Position numbers and translations under genes: made by a program. Shown here piece after piece: positions 50,056 through 62,270 of a stretch of DNA of 64,000 nucleotides. Source of the stretch: Ricordea florida (Eukaryota > Cnidaria > Anthozoa > Corallimorpharia > Ricordeidae); the NCBI GenBank assembly GCA_949710005.1, contig OX453272.1, positions 2,757,696 through 2,821,695 of the forward strand, read 5' to 3'. The notes under the pieces are model-generated. The model did not search any database. It was not told the DNA's origin and worked only from the letters and a program-made list of their open reading frames with translations. Numbering within the stretch: the stretch's first letter is position 1; each line of letters starts with the position of its first letter.

Positions 50056-52870
50056 TACCGACTTTGATCCACTTCCTGGGCTTAATGTTGTTGTCATATG
50101 CACACTCTCGAAAATGGTCATCAGGGTGATTCTTGTGTTTGTTGGACACATGTCGCATGAATGACTTCCACTTGGCCAATATCAAGTTTTGGAACCCAGG
50201 TTTTGTAGAGGTAGAACACCAGAATATGTGATTTTTTACTGCCTTAATCCACTCTGCAATTACTCCACAACCCTTTTGCTTGCTAGCAGCCAGAACTTTC
50301 TTTACTAATCCCTTTGCTACATGCCACTGATCAAAGTAGTGGTCAACAGAAGGTTGATTCTCTCTGATCCATTTTGCAATACCTCTGTTTCAGTCAGAAA
50401 CAAATACTTTAATTGCCAGCCCTGCAACTTTCTCTAGGTAGTAAAAACAGCCTTTGGCACCTTCAAGCTCCCTTGTAGTACTACTACCTGTCTGGTTGGC
50501 CTGCAAAAAGAAATCCATGTGATGTTCATGCATATAGACTTATACAAGAACCCAAAAAATTAGGGTTGGAAACCCCTACCCCGATTTTGAGAACCTTATG
50601 ATCAGTTCTGTGGTTGATCTTACAGGAAATCTTGAAGCATTATTGAATGAAATACTCAGTGACTATATAACTGAAAAGCCTGTTAATTTTTCTTTAGGGA
50701 CTTTGAAGTGTATTATGTATCATAATGCATGCATTGGGATAAATACTGAGTTCATACTCTGTACCTGTAATAACTCGAAGTGCACAACCTTCATCATTGG
50801 TGAGCAAAGCATTGTATACATGCCATACTTTGCTGAATGGCCCATTGAATCAAACCTGCCATCGCCTGACCAGACCACATCCTTGATATCTTTCAACTTG
50901 TTGATCAATGATGCCTGATAGGTTTCCCAGTATTTCAGAATGGTTGGGAAAAGAAATCTACTCTGATGGTAGAAAAATGTTCTTGCCTCATATACACTTA
51001 GGCCCATGTGTTTAAAAACAAGAAGTAATTTGCCAATGGAGGCACCAGCCATTAGTACAGCAAAGCTGAGAAGAACATTTCCAGCAGGGTATCTTCCCAG
51101 TATAAATGGCTGGCTCCTCCATTTGAAATTCTTCTTGCAAAATTGACATTGTTGCTTCACAGTCACCATAGTGCCACAACTTTCCATCGAAACTTCTGGA
51201 CTTTTAGCTTTGCAGATGAAGCAAAAGAGGGAAAAAAGTTTTAGCAAGGCACTAAAACACAATAAATTTTGGCTTATCTTGACATGAGGTACCAGGTGCC
51301 ACCCTACAAAAAGAACAGAAACTAGATATTGGTTGATGTCTGAACATTTACATTCACCATCTAATTTTTCAAATGAGAAAAAAAGCTACACATAAAGTTT
51401 GTATACCAAAATAATAAAGTCTCTTGAATACTACATACAGTGTATTGCAATGGGTTTCAGGGTAATTAAAGCTGGTGAGAAAGATGATGGCTAGCATAGC
51501 ATTACTTTACTGTATTTCTTGAAATGGGGTTATCTTTCTCCTCTTCGTCTCCACCATCGTCATTTTCGGAATGATTTCCGCATAGGTCCCTACTTCATTA
51601 TTCATGCGGTAGCTGTGCTGTTTCGTTCTTCGAAAACAAGACAAGTTTGCACGTGCATTACCCAACACAATCCAGCCCCAACATGCATAATGAAGTAGGG
51701 ACCTGTGCGGAAATCTTGCCTCATTTTCTGCCACCTCCTCGAAAACTTTCCAGTCTGGATCGTCACCGTCCTGATCTTCATCTTCTGTGAGTTCTTTGTT
51801 TGGGGCGTCGTCCCGGCTGTTCTCCCTTTGCTCGTCGTCTTCAGGCTTGTCCGAAATGCCTTCTTCATCTTCTTCCGAGTCCGATGGCAAGGAATCTTTT
51901 CGTAGTTGCTGTACAAGTAAAATAGAAAGTATAAAATTACAAGTAATCTAAATTAGGTAACATTAAAAATAACCTTCCAAATACCCCACTGTGATAAATG
52001 AACTACCTTACGAAGATCTTTGTTGATTTTCCTGAGATGATCAATTTCCATTTGCAAAATTGCTCGCCTCTTTTTTACTTAACTGCTCCAAGCGATTAGA
52101 GTATGCGATGCACTTTTCGCATTTTTCTGAAGATGGTGGAGTTGCACAGAGGTCAGTGGACGTGGAATCAAATTTCTTGCAAAGGAACCGGCGGTTCGAG
52201 ATGGACATCAACATCTCGATCACAATTGGCAGCGATTCTGCAATTTCTACATATGATTCTGGTGGTTCGATGTTCTCAAGTGGAAGCGTAGTCGACTCCT
52301 TAATAGCATTTCGTATAATCTAAGGGATAAAAATACAAAAACATGAAACTATACATGTTAAGCAACAAACCCAACATTATTCGACGAACAACGCGAGGCG
52401 CATATAATTTTCACACCTTTCACGAAACAAACACAAGCTTACCCTACTACGTAATCACGCGAAGAAGCAGCATTTTCCTGCTGTACCACGCAATCTTTAG
52501 AAGGCACAGCATCCTTTTTTAATCGTCGCTTTGATTGAAATGCGTAGCCTTCTCCCACATTTAGGTCGTTTCGATGTTCAAAATCCGATACTTCGAAATG
52601 TACCGAACAAAGCACAGAGGTCTTCGATGGCTGCCATTTCGCTCTATGTCTTTGGACGAAGCGAATCCATTTCTCGCGAATTGTTTCATCGCGCGGGAAC
52701 ATATGCATAGATATGCCCTCTGTCTTAGAGTTATTGGTACAACTCACATTCCCAGGACCACCAGCTACACAGTACTTGCCCAAAGACTGTTTCTTTGACC
52801 TCTTGACGTTCTGGTCACACTCCATGCTCACGCGGGGTTTGCTCTGAGTTCTTAGATGTATGCAACTCAT
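50056..52870 (-). pseudogene. Kolobok-type DNA transposon gene (THAP transposase), disabled
   Basis: On the minus strand the gene starts with a THAP C2CH zinc finger (52870-52439; YCVAGG, later HMFP and CSVHFE). A linker exon (~52320-52065) and an acidic exon (51890-51507) follow. Then come transposase exons at 51262-50740 and 50503-50056, which include GDGRFDSMGH and HYFDQWHV motifs with putative acidic catalytic residues. A TGA at 50390-50392 interrupts the transposase, one residue after a conserved VSD. A 143-bp MITE lies inside the acidic exon yet leaves its frame open. Splice sites (GCAG before 50503) suggest the intron-exon structure is native. It is a degraded autonomous element; its terminal repeats were not identified. 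Confidence 0.75.
51573..51715. repeat. 143-bp MITE, copy 1 (inside the Kolobok gene)
   Basis: Terminal inverted repeats start GATTTCCGCA.AGGTCCC and run about 30 bp (including TACTTCATTAT). A second copy of equal length lies at 55316-55458. Confidence 0.8.
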
Positions 52871-53689
52871 GACGTCACAAGGCTGATTTGGCCGCGCAAA
52901 GATGGCCGCCAGTTTCGAGTTCGAGCAGCCAGGTTAGAGTGACTGAAAAAGCATTTTCCACGTCCCGCAAATGAGAAAAAATTGGAAATTGTTTATAAGT
53001 AACGTTCATAATTTATTATTATGCAAGAATCTCCACTGCGAAAATTTCGTTTCAGTAACACTTTAAAAATGTTTAAAATATTCTGGCACAAGCTTAAGGT
53101 TTTTGTCCACTGAAAACTCAATTTCCTGATGGATTCCCTCTTAATTTCTTAAAATGATTTGCAAATAACGATAATTTATGTCAGATTATTTTTCTGAATT
53201 CCAGATGTACGAAAGAGATAACGTAATCAGGGTCTTCGATCTTTAGACAGATTTACCACTCAAAGTTGTGCTCAACTTTCCACCACAATAGTCAAAAACA
53301 ATGACCACATTAAAATTGCAAAGTCTACAGATTTATCTCAAGAATCAGATGATATTGATAAAGTATTCTCGAAACGACGCGTCATGGGCGCTTTCATTAT
53401 CGAAGAGCTGGAAGTCTGAGATTTAGCTTAGTTCAGGTAATATAATCATATTGTTCTTGCTGTCTTATGAAGTTCATGTCATGCTCAAAAGGGCCATTTA
53501 AACACTTATATACAAAAATACATCTTCTCTAAAATACTTTTTTGTGTGGCTTACACGAGGTTTGTAGCCACATTGTGGCACGATCGGATTTATTTATTTG
53601 TCTACGAGAGTCAAGCGCCTGTCACGTGGTCTAGTAAGCCACACATGTACGCATTGCGGACCTATTTTATCCTATGGAACCCACTTAAG
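52871..53689. other. Intergenic; no gene seen
   Basis: No recognisable coding region or repeat structure. Confidence 0.4.
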
Positions 53690-53832
53690 AGTGGCAAGCG
53701 CATGCGTAGCAAATGAATAAAGAGGTCTAATGACATTAATTGATCATCGCAGTTACGTAGACAACTTAAGCAGCTATAAAATTAAAGCCTGAAAGAAAAA
53801 CTCAGGCCTGAACGGGATTCGAACCCATGACC
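53690..53832 (-). mobile_element. Truncated SINE-like element with tRNA T-arm
   Basis: GGGTTCGAATCCC (minus strand, near 53810) is an intact B box preceded by nothing resembling an A box, because the element is cut at the LINE fragment border. The AAGCCTGAAAGAAAAACTCAGGCCT stem next to it is a hairpin. The sequence type is familiar from coral genomes. Confidence 0.45.
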
Positions 53833-53843
53833 TCTGTCTAAAA

Positions 53844-54426
53844 TTATTTCTGTCTAAAACTTATTTTAGCATCCTTATTCTGGGTCAGCAGCCTTATATT
53901 TTGCAAGACTTGCAAACTGGTCATTAAGGTTACATTATGTTTGTCTCCCCAAAAAATGTCTGCATAATCAAATATAGGCATGACAAATGCAAGACTATCA
54001 TGATAAAAAGGAAGGGGTGCACTAAAAGGCAGTAAATGCTTAAAGGAGACCAAGTCTTTAATTAATATTGCCAGCAATGTATTCAACATGATTTTTCCAT
54101 GTAAAATCAGATGATATAAGAATTCCAAGGTATTTAAAGCTGTTGACATTATTTACATTGAGGTCAAAGAGTGATACTGTTAGAGCCATTTTGCTTTCCA
54201 ATTTTCTATTACTACCTAGAAGAATACATTTGGTTTTCTTGAGATTCAAGGTTAGCTTGTGATCATTTAGCCATTTCTCTACGGCCAACAAGTCGCGATT
54301 TAGCTTATCACTGAGCTCCTGGGAAGATGAGCCGTAACAGTAAATAACAGTGTCGTCTGCATAGAGGGACGCACAGCAGCATTCCAGAATGTTTGGCAGA
54401 TCATTGATATAAATAAAAAACAACAA
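53844..54426 (-). pseudogene. Non-LTR retrotransposon (LINE) reverse transcriptase fragment
   Basis: The minus-strand frame at 54058-54426 holds the RT active-site region LYADDTVIY and the downstream LNLKKTKCILLG and FKYLGILIS blocks of the RT thumb. A shift near 54070 moves into the frame at 53844-54149, which continues with PIFDYADIFWG. The 5' domains are missing, as usual for 5'-truncated LINEs; the clade is probably CR1-like. Confidence 0.75.
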
Positions 54427-55315
54427 GGAGCCTAACCCCGTGAGTTACTGAGTTAAGGGTTAAATCTTACTTTATGAACTCTTTTAGTAAACCATTTTTG
54501 TGAGCTGAGATAAATTTGCCCCATGTAATATGTCGCTGCAACAAGCACAAAAAGAAAGAATAGAACAGTACCTTGCCGTAGAAAGGATAGCTTCAATTTC
54601 GTTAGACCTCAAAATGCCTTAGCTGTATTGTTTCCAGGGCTGACTTTACAGGGACATTGTTTTGTTGCCGCTAGTTCCTTTTGATCAATAATAGAGAACG
54701 TTGTACGGAATGGGTGCGGCTCTTTGATCATTAAAACAACAGAAAAAGTGCGGCTCGTTTCTGCATCCTTAATTCTCCTTTTATATATCTTGGTTTCGAG
54801 AGATATTCCACGAACTATAGATGCACTCTGTTCGGTGTTTGATAGGGACGAAGCAACTCGTAATCTGCGTGAATCTCTCGGGTTTCTTTTTTATTATTGG
54901 ACTGATCAGCTACACGAAATGCAATGTTTCATCGCATATAACCAAACGAAAGAATCGAAAAAGTGATGCCGTGTGTGGGAGTTTTTGGCGAAATTTAGAG
55001 TGACGTGATACGAGATGGAAATCCTATTTTTGAAACTATTTCATACAAGTTATTTAAAAGACAGTGGCCGAGGATGCAAAACTAAGTCACTTTCAGCTGG
55101 CTAGCAAACTCGTCGCAGTATCAGAACCCACTGAGAACTGAAACGTGAAACGCCTTTGAATGTCTATAACTACAGCTTGTCCATGTTACTGACAAATTAA
55201 AGTTGAACATTGAGTTAAATTACGTGAATTGATTTCGGGAGCTTTCGAAATCAACTGGATCGTATAAATCTGTGACTCGGTTGAAATCTGAGTTGATTGA
55301 GATAAGTTGCGGTAA
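54427..55315. other. Intergenic; no gene seen
   Basis: Only short open frames with no recognisable features. Confidence 0.4.
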
Positions 55316-55458
55316 GATTTCCGCACAGGTCCCTACTTCATTATGCATTCTGTATCTGTACTATTTCTTTCTTCGAACACAAGAAATATTTGCACGTGTA
55401 TTACACCAGACAAGACAGCTACTGCATGCATAATGAAGTAGGGACCTGTGCGGAAATC
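55316..55458. repeat. 143-bp MITE, copy 2
   Basis: It has the same length and termini as 51573-51715, with about 30-bp terminal inverted repeats; the interiors are similar but diverged. Confidence 0.8.
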
Positions 55459-56974
55459 ATTCCTAAGTTGCTTGAAAGAAGTTGGTTCGACTGGAAAAAT
55501 AAATCAAGTATATGAATGAGAAGAAGAAACGATAGCAGAAAGATATATGCCAAAACGTACTTACAAATGCTTCCCTTGCCTCGCTAGGTAGAAATGAAAG
55601 TGCTGACAAACGAAAATTGAATTTGAAATGAACTCAGGTGTCACACAAAGAAAGTGCGTGAAAATTAAAATATGAATTAATGAGTGACCGTGGAATGCAA
55701 GGATTTAACGTTTGAATCCTACAGTCCATATTCAATCTACCAAATGCCATATTTGTAAAATCAAGAGAAACTGAATGGACCAATCATATTGGCTTCAGTA
55801 GCATGACTGGGGCTAGCAGTTTCAGATATGGTACTTGGAAAATATTAAAACTGGACAAGCTGTAAACGTGAGTTACACGGTTCAATAGAAATTCTTGCAC
55901 AAAGCACTTTCCAAATAGAAGTTAGTATTCCCAAGCAAATCGTTCTTGGGCTTCAGTTCGTTGTCTATGAAAAATCTAGCTATAAGTGCTTATTGACACC
56001 AAACTGCACTAGCAATCAGTTGATTGTCCATTAACAACTGATGCACTAAAAATAGGTCCACATTGCGTACATTTGTGGTTTACTAGACCGCGTGAAAGAC
56101 ACTCAACGTTCGTGGGCAAATAAATGAAAAAAATCCGATCGTGCCATAATGTGGATACACACCTCGCGGAAGCCGTATAAAAACGGAAGACAGATAACCG
56201 AAACAGGCACAATTTTGACAGCGTGCGGTTTCATTTGTAATCCAGTCATGCACCTGATTCGCATAAACATCACAATCGTTTTTGGAACAGTGCATGTGAC
56301 CATTCTTTGCCCTGCAGCTGGGGTACTGTCTTACTTTTTTTAATTCTACCGTCTATGGCAATGCATTTGCTTCGCCTTTTTTGGTATTAACAACCGTAAA
56401 GAAACCTCTAGCGATATTACACAGAAAATACGATATTTCTCGATCAAAGGTATTTTAATCAGTGGCTGCACAAAAATAACATTTCCTCGAGCTCTAGAAA
56501 GATGACATGAAAAGACCAGCTGTAAAAACTACAGCCACGTGAAAAAATTGACAGGTAAACAGACTAACTAGAAATCCTTAAAAAGAGTCAGACGAGCTGC
56601 CAGGCAGCTTATCATTAACACTTTTCAAAAGTGCCATTGTACTGAAATGGCACAATAACACGTTAGTCTCTTGAGCTTTTCGTCACTGTGTTTCGTGGTG
56701 CTGTCCTCTCAGGGTCGGCCATAGTCAAGTCAAGCCAAGGATAACTTGTAATCAACAAATGATCTCATTAGCATTAGGTTGTCAGTTTAACAGAAAAAAT
56801 GGTTTGACAGGCGGCAAATTTACAAAGGATGCAAAGACAATTAGCTCCTTGGCAATCCGCGACTTGGTCAGCATTTCACAGGAAATTTATCTCTAAAAAG
56901 ATCTCTGAAAACACTGAACCAGTTAAAAATTAATTTCATCGACTGTCCTTCATAGTACTATAACTAAACACACA

Positions 56975-57009
<35 letters not shown>

Positions 57010-57860
57010 AACACATCTTGTCAAGATTTCCTTGGTAAAGAGGCGTGACGGACAACCTTGAATAAATCTTGCTCTCAATCCCATGTACTGTTAAGTGATT
57101 TTTGCGTTATGGCAGAAGTCGAAGGATGATCGAGGATAAAATTAGGACAAGTTCAGCTTGCAAACACATGTATTGGTCACAGTAGCATTTTAGGAGGAGT
57201 TCTTTAGACGATAGCTGTTTAAACACAGCTGCTCGTCACAAACACGGCTGCTTAAACGATGTTCAGTATGTTAAGTGGTCAATTCCAAAATAGGCAAATA
57301 AAATTGTTTAGGTGTGATAAAAACACTTTCAACAGAGAATATTCTGTTAACATCTACATGTTGAGTCCTAAACTTCGTTGCAATGGTACTGCCGTTCGTT
57401 TTGGTCTATCTGTGTCTTAAAATCGTCGCTTACGGGGCGGCCGTAGGTAGGTAAATCCTTGATTTAAGCATCGAATTTTCCAAATGGAACAAAAACTGAA
57501 ATTAGCTTAGCCTAGGATGAGAAAGTAATTCTGTTTAGATCACTCAAAGATTTTGCTTGTAGCCTTTTGCCGATTTAGAATCTTTCCTTTTTCTAAATTA
57601 AGAAACAACTTCTGTTTTCTGTGCTATAAGAGACAACTGCAGATGCATTTAAATTCACTGACAGCCATCAGTACAATAACACAATAGAAAAATTATATCA
57701 TTTCTGAGGCAACTGTGGTATTAGGATATTCAGGATTGTTTTATTCAATTTTATGTAGACAGTATCACTGTCCAAAACAGATGAATTTTTAACCCAGGTG
57801 GTTTCTGTTGACTACTATTTTCTAAATAGAATGTCTATTCCGCAGAAGTAATATATTACT
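55459..57860. other. Intergenic; (TC)n microsatellite, no gene seen
   Basis: A TC run lies near 56982-57008. No coding region is supportable. Confidence 0.4.
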
Positions 57861-58196
57861 TTGCGAAAAAGATCCTTTTTCAAGAAGTATACAACACCCA
57901 ATCAACGTAGGTCAACGAGCTCGCGTTTTCTACGTGTCAGTAGCCTAAACGAGAACGAGTCGAGTAGGCCAAATGTCTGTCTTTTATTAAGATCTTTACG
58001 GAAGGAAGGTTTCAGTCAAGGTGAATTAGACCGCCTATTTAGCACCTTGGTCCTACCCATAGATAGATGTTTTATAAGGAAATACACATTTAAAAGACTT
58101 GACATTCGAGATCTTTTAGAAAAGGCACATTGGAAGTTCTTAAAGGTAAGTTCGGTTGACCCCAACTGCCCACTCAGTAATATCATTCCGAACTGA
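57861..58196 (+). pseudogene. LINE C-terminal fragment
   Basis: A 111-aa open frame. The part DRCFIRKYTFKRLDIRDLLEK followed by DPNCPLSNIIP matches, from memory, the C-terminal end of reverse-transcriptase-encoding LINEs common in cnidarians. The upstream LFSTLVLP piece belongs to the same region but a stretch between them is missing. It is a short remnant. Confidence 0.5.
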
Positions 58197-59653
58197 GAAG
58201 AAACAAACTAAGTGTCATCTTAGGAACAGAGCTACTTTTCATCCGCAAATAAATCCTGATCGATTAATTAAGAATGTATTTGTGAATTGACTTATTTTTA
58301 AATATGATCTTCTGTTTTTTCTTTGTTGAATATTTTCTTAATTATTTCTTTTTAATGTTTTTAGACCTACATTTGGACATGTAATTTATGTCTTTTATTT
58401 TAGAAAGACTAAAGATTATTTAGTTATATTTATTTATTATTTGATACATTGTCTTCTCAGTCTAAGCGAGGCCGTTTTTAGCTTGTGGATCTCGTGAATT
58501 CACGAGGTGTTGGGGTGGCGTGTCAGAAATGTCACGAATAACGGGTAACAAACGGAGCCAATAATAACCTTGGACTTCCCATGTTACAGTTTCATTCAGT
58601 CGGTAGCCAATCACAGTCATTGTACTTATCACGTGATCAAAATATAATTATTCGCGCTCTAGAAAGATAATCAAAACCGTCAGTTGCAATAAACGCCTGC
58701 AAGACAATTGAGCACTTAATTTTTACTATACATTTCTTATTATTGCTAACAGTTTCCAGCAAACATCTTAACCACGAGCTTAGCATCAGTACCTTTGATT
58801 TGTACTCACTATCTATCACAGAATAGTTAATTAGTACGTTAGCCAAGCAGATTACCTGTGCAGAATAAGTAATAGAATGTAACTTGGTTTCCACATGTAC
58901 TAATAGAATTCATTGGTTAGAATGCTGCCAATAAGTTTGCATTAATATATAGATTTAGCCAAGCCTAAAAGCGGGGCTCCCGTTTAGTACTTTCATTTCA
59001 CTTTAAACTGTAAAAGCATTCTAAAATATTGCGAAGGAATTCACAAACGTTTTTAACTATAGTTTAGTGTCGAGGTCGGTTAACTCGCTATGATTTTTGT
59101 CTAAACTTTCGTCTGCCATTAGTACGGTCTTTCTACCTACAAAGTCATGGAGTATATTCTACAAAAAACACAAATTATCAATGTACTGTATTCTATTCCT
59201 GATGAAATTAACCATTCTATTTGCGTAAATGTATTTAGAAGATTTGTACACGCTACTGAGAAATGCAGGACACAACTCTTGTCATTTTCGTGTTAAAACG
59301 AACACCTCGATAAAATAAATGTTTACTCCAAGGTATGGTAAAATGTATGCAAAAGGGGTTTAGATATACCTATCTATATAAAAACACATTTACACAGTTC
59401 CGCTAGTATTTTTTACTTGATTTAGCTTGATATCGAGGTTCCAGTATATAGCCTGCACGGAATCGAAGCAAAATAAATGTAAATGTTTTTCTTTTTTGTT
59501 ATGTTATAATTAAATTGAGTTATGGATGCCACTCAAATTGAATTATTAAATGAAATCGTAAAATTATTAAGCACTCAAGAATCTATTACTGAACTTCAGG
59601 GTTTCCTTCAATCCTATAATTCATAATCATGGGCAAAAAGCCTCTGCTTTACC
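58197..59653. other. Intergenic; no gene seen
   Basis: AT-rich, with only short frames. Confidence 0.4.
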
Positions 59654-60049
59654 CTACGAGCCGAGGTTTCTCTCTTGCATGGCTTTTAGCAGGGTATCTC
59701 GGCGTTCTTCGCAACAATTTTGTCTGTTTTCCACAGCACGGAGTCTTTCTGCTTCTCGGCAGTCTTCGCTATAATTTTGTCTGTTTTCCACAGCATGGAG
59801 TCTTTCCGCTTCTCGGCGTTCTTCGTTAACATTTTGTCTGTTTCTCGAGCCCGGACTCTTTCTGCTTGTCGGCGTTCTTCGCTGTAATTTCGTCCTCCTT
59901 TCTCTTTCCCGAGCGCGCCTTCTTTGGCAATCTTCTTCGCTCATTCTTCCCCAGTTAATTCTTGCTCTCTTCCGCTCTCTTTCCCGTTGCTCTTCACCTG
60001 AACCCTGTGTTCTGCAAATTATATTTTCTCTGCTATTGTTTGTTGACAT
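59654..60049 (-). CDS. Arginine/glutamate-rich repeat protein fragment
   Basis: A 131-aa open frame, strongly charged. About 17-residue units of the form RQN-x3-ERREAERL-x-AVEN repeat two to three times near the C-terminus. Similar charged repeats precede Helitron or other transposon proteins in invertebrates, but no catalytic domain is present here. It may be the N-terminal exon of a transposon-derived gene or a chance frame in a simple repeat. Confidence 0.35.
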   Translation of the reverse strand: MSTNNSRENIICRTQGSGEEQRERERKRARINWGRMSEEDCQRRRARERERRTKLQRRTPTSRKSPGSRNRQNVNEERREAERLHAVENRQNYSEDCREAERLRAVENRQNCCEERRDTLLKAMQERNLGS

Positions 60050-61699
60050 AGCAATTGTTTCGTTTATCCTTTAGTAAAACTTTAACAGTGTAGCGTAATA
60101 ATATCGTCTCAAAAAGACAATGAACTGAAAACTTCTTTTTCAGTCCTCAACGCAATTTCCCGCCAAAAATACGCGGGCTACCAGAACTCGAGACTTGAGC
60201 CCACGATCTAGTAAATCAATTACTGTTCAGCGGACGACTATCCCGTTTTGACAGCTGCCAATTGACCATATTGTGAATGTCCAATATAAAAGATGTGGAT
60301 TTCCCAAGACACCCCTCCTTTTGATAGTCTCCCCCACCCTACCCGTACAATCTGTAGACGCTTACGTACGTACGTACATACGTACGGTACCTACGCTCGG
60401 TCAGTCACGTGACAATCAAACGAAAAGAGGTTGACCATATTCCATGAGTATGGGGCTCTGTCCCACGCGCGCGAAGCGCGCGTGGGAGCCCCGCTATTAC
60501 TGACTTATTTCTACAACGATGGGAGCTGCTACAAAAAAGAAAGCTGCTAAGAAAGAACCAAAACCGTGGCTTCTTTGTGCGTGACATTGTATCAGTACCA
60601 CATACAATACCTCTTGCCGCTAACGTGGTTGATAATTGAGGCAAAAAGGGTTTTGGAATCACTAAATACAATCTTGCTTTCCATCTGGCTGGACGTTCAC
60701 GCGATGATTCGTCACGGTCTGCGGTTACCATTGAAACGAAATTAACGTCAAATTTCTTTGTAGTGTATTTGTTCACAACTGCACCAGTTTCACGTCTCAA
60801 TCTTCCTTGGATTCTTGATTCGTTGACCTTACTCAGTTTAAACGATCGACCAGGAATCCGAAAATTAAGAAGGTCAATGTAGTTTAACTCATTTCATCTC
60901 TCATCTTTATTCCAACAAGCTCATGCCTTTTCATCAGAATTGGATATGAGATGTATATTAACAGAGCTACTTCAGATTCTAGATTGTGCTGCTAATTTAT
61001 GTAAGATAGAGGGGTTTAGTGACTTTATGCTTACAGCCAAGGACTTCCTTTTCGAGATCAAGCCAAAGATCAGACCGTAGCGGCATTCAATTTTTGGACT
61101 GCAACTGCACTGACAAATCGAGAATGTTTGTCGTTTGTAACTGGCGCGATTTTTTGCATTTAGGAGTCTGTAGACATTTGAAACAGCGGTAGAAAGCTAA
61201 GCGGACACAAATATGGCAGTTGTTTTGTGCAAAGAAAGCTATAGAAATTGGTTTTTCTTTGCGATTTTTCACATCCCGCAGGACATTCGCACGCCCAGAT
61301 GAAGGTTACATCCATTCGAGAAAAAGCCTCCTTTTCGTTGCCGATGGAAAGGCTTATTTTTTATTTAAGGTATTTAAAAAGATCGTAATTTGAAGAAAAA
61401 TGTGATAGTTCGGCACCGATGGAAGCATGAAACACACGAACTGCTCAAAGCTTGGAAGTCAAGGTATTTTGATCAAATGATCAAATTAATTACAAAGCAA
61501 GTACCAGGGAGCGTAAATCCATGTTATTTTGGCGTTATCATTTGTTTGGTAGCTTGAAGAATGATCGAAACAATGAAATAACCTTCGCTTCGTAGTGCAG
61601 TTGCATATTATTTATCAGCGAAAGGTCGGCACATAGAATTTAATTTATTTAAACTGCCAAAAAGGGCTGCTGATCCCATACATTTCTTGGATCATGAGT
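60050..61699. other. Intergenic; short palindromes, no gene seen
   Basis: A CGTA-rich run lies at about 60362-60390. A strong GC hairpin lies at about 60453-60495 (GGGCTC...CCCACGCGCGCGAAGCGCGCGTGGG-type). No coding region is supportable. Confidence 0.4.
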
Positions 61700-61838
61700 A
61701 ATTTGTGCACCCCTCGACCGATATATCGGTCGACACATCGACCGTCACTCCACTGATGTATCGGTCGCCATATCGACTGATCTCAACATGTCGACCGACA
61801 TATCTTGGCCGATATATCGGCCGAGGGGTGTACAAATT
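61700..61838. repeat. Palindromic element rich in ATCGACCGATATATCGG steps
   Basis: AATTTGTGCACCCCTCG at the left is mirrored by CGAGGGGTGTACAAATT at the right. The interior repeats TATCGGTCG/CGACCGATA units. Confidence 0.7.
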
Positions 61839-62270
61839 AAATACACATGATCCCATTTCTTTACAACATCGCCGGGAAAGCCTTTTTTGCAGTTCCTTGT
61901 GATTGAAGTGTGGTATTCGTGACGCAGCATGACTCGGATTTCTGGTCATTGAGAACCAGGAACTGATTGCCAAGTCCAAATAAAAAAGATCGAAAAGTAT
62001 ATATTTATAATATATCACATGATAATTCCTCGCAGAGCGAGGCCGAAGGCCGAGCATACCGAGGCTACTAATCGTCTCGCTTTTCTGTCCCAGTCTGTGC
62101 CCTTTAATTTCCTTCTCCACGGTTCTTCTCCAAGTCTCTCTTGGTCTCCAACACTCTTTTTCTAGCTTCCACCCTTTGAATTCTTATAGAGCTTAGTAAA
62201 TTTTGAAACGCAACCTGTGAGGACTCTCTGACCCTAGTACTTTCTTGTGAAAGCCATCTTTTTATTTCAG
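61839..62270. other. No gene seen; intron or intergenic sequence before the HYR exon
   Basis: It ends in a good polypyrimidine acceptor (TTTTTATTTCAG) at 62270. Confidence 0.45.
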
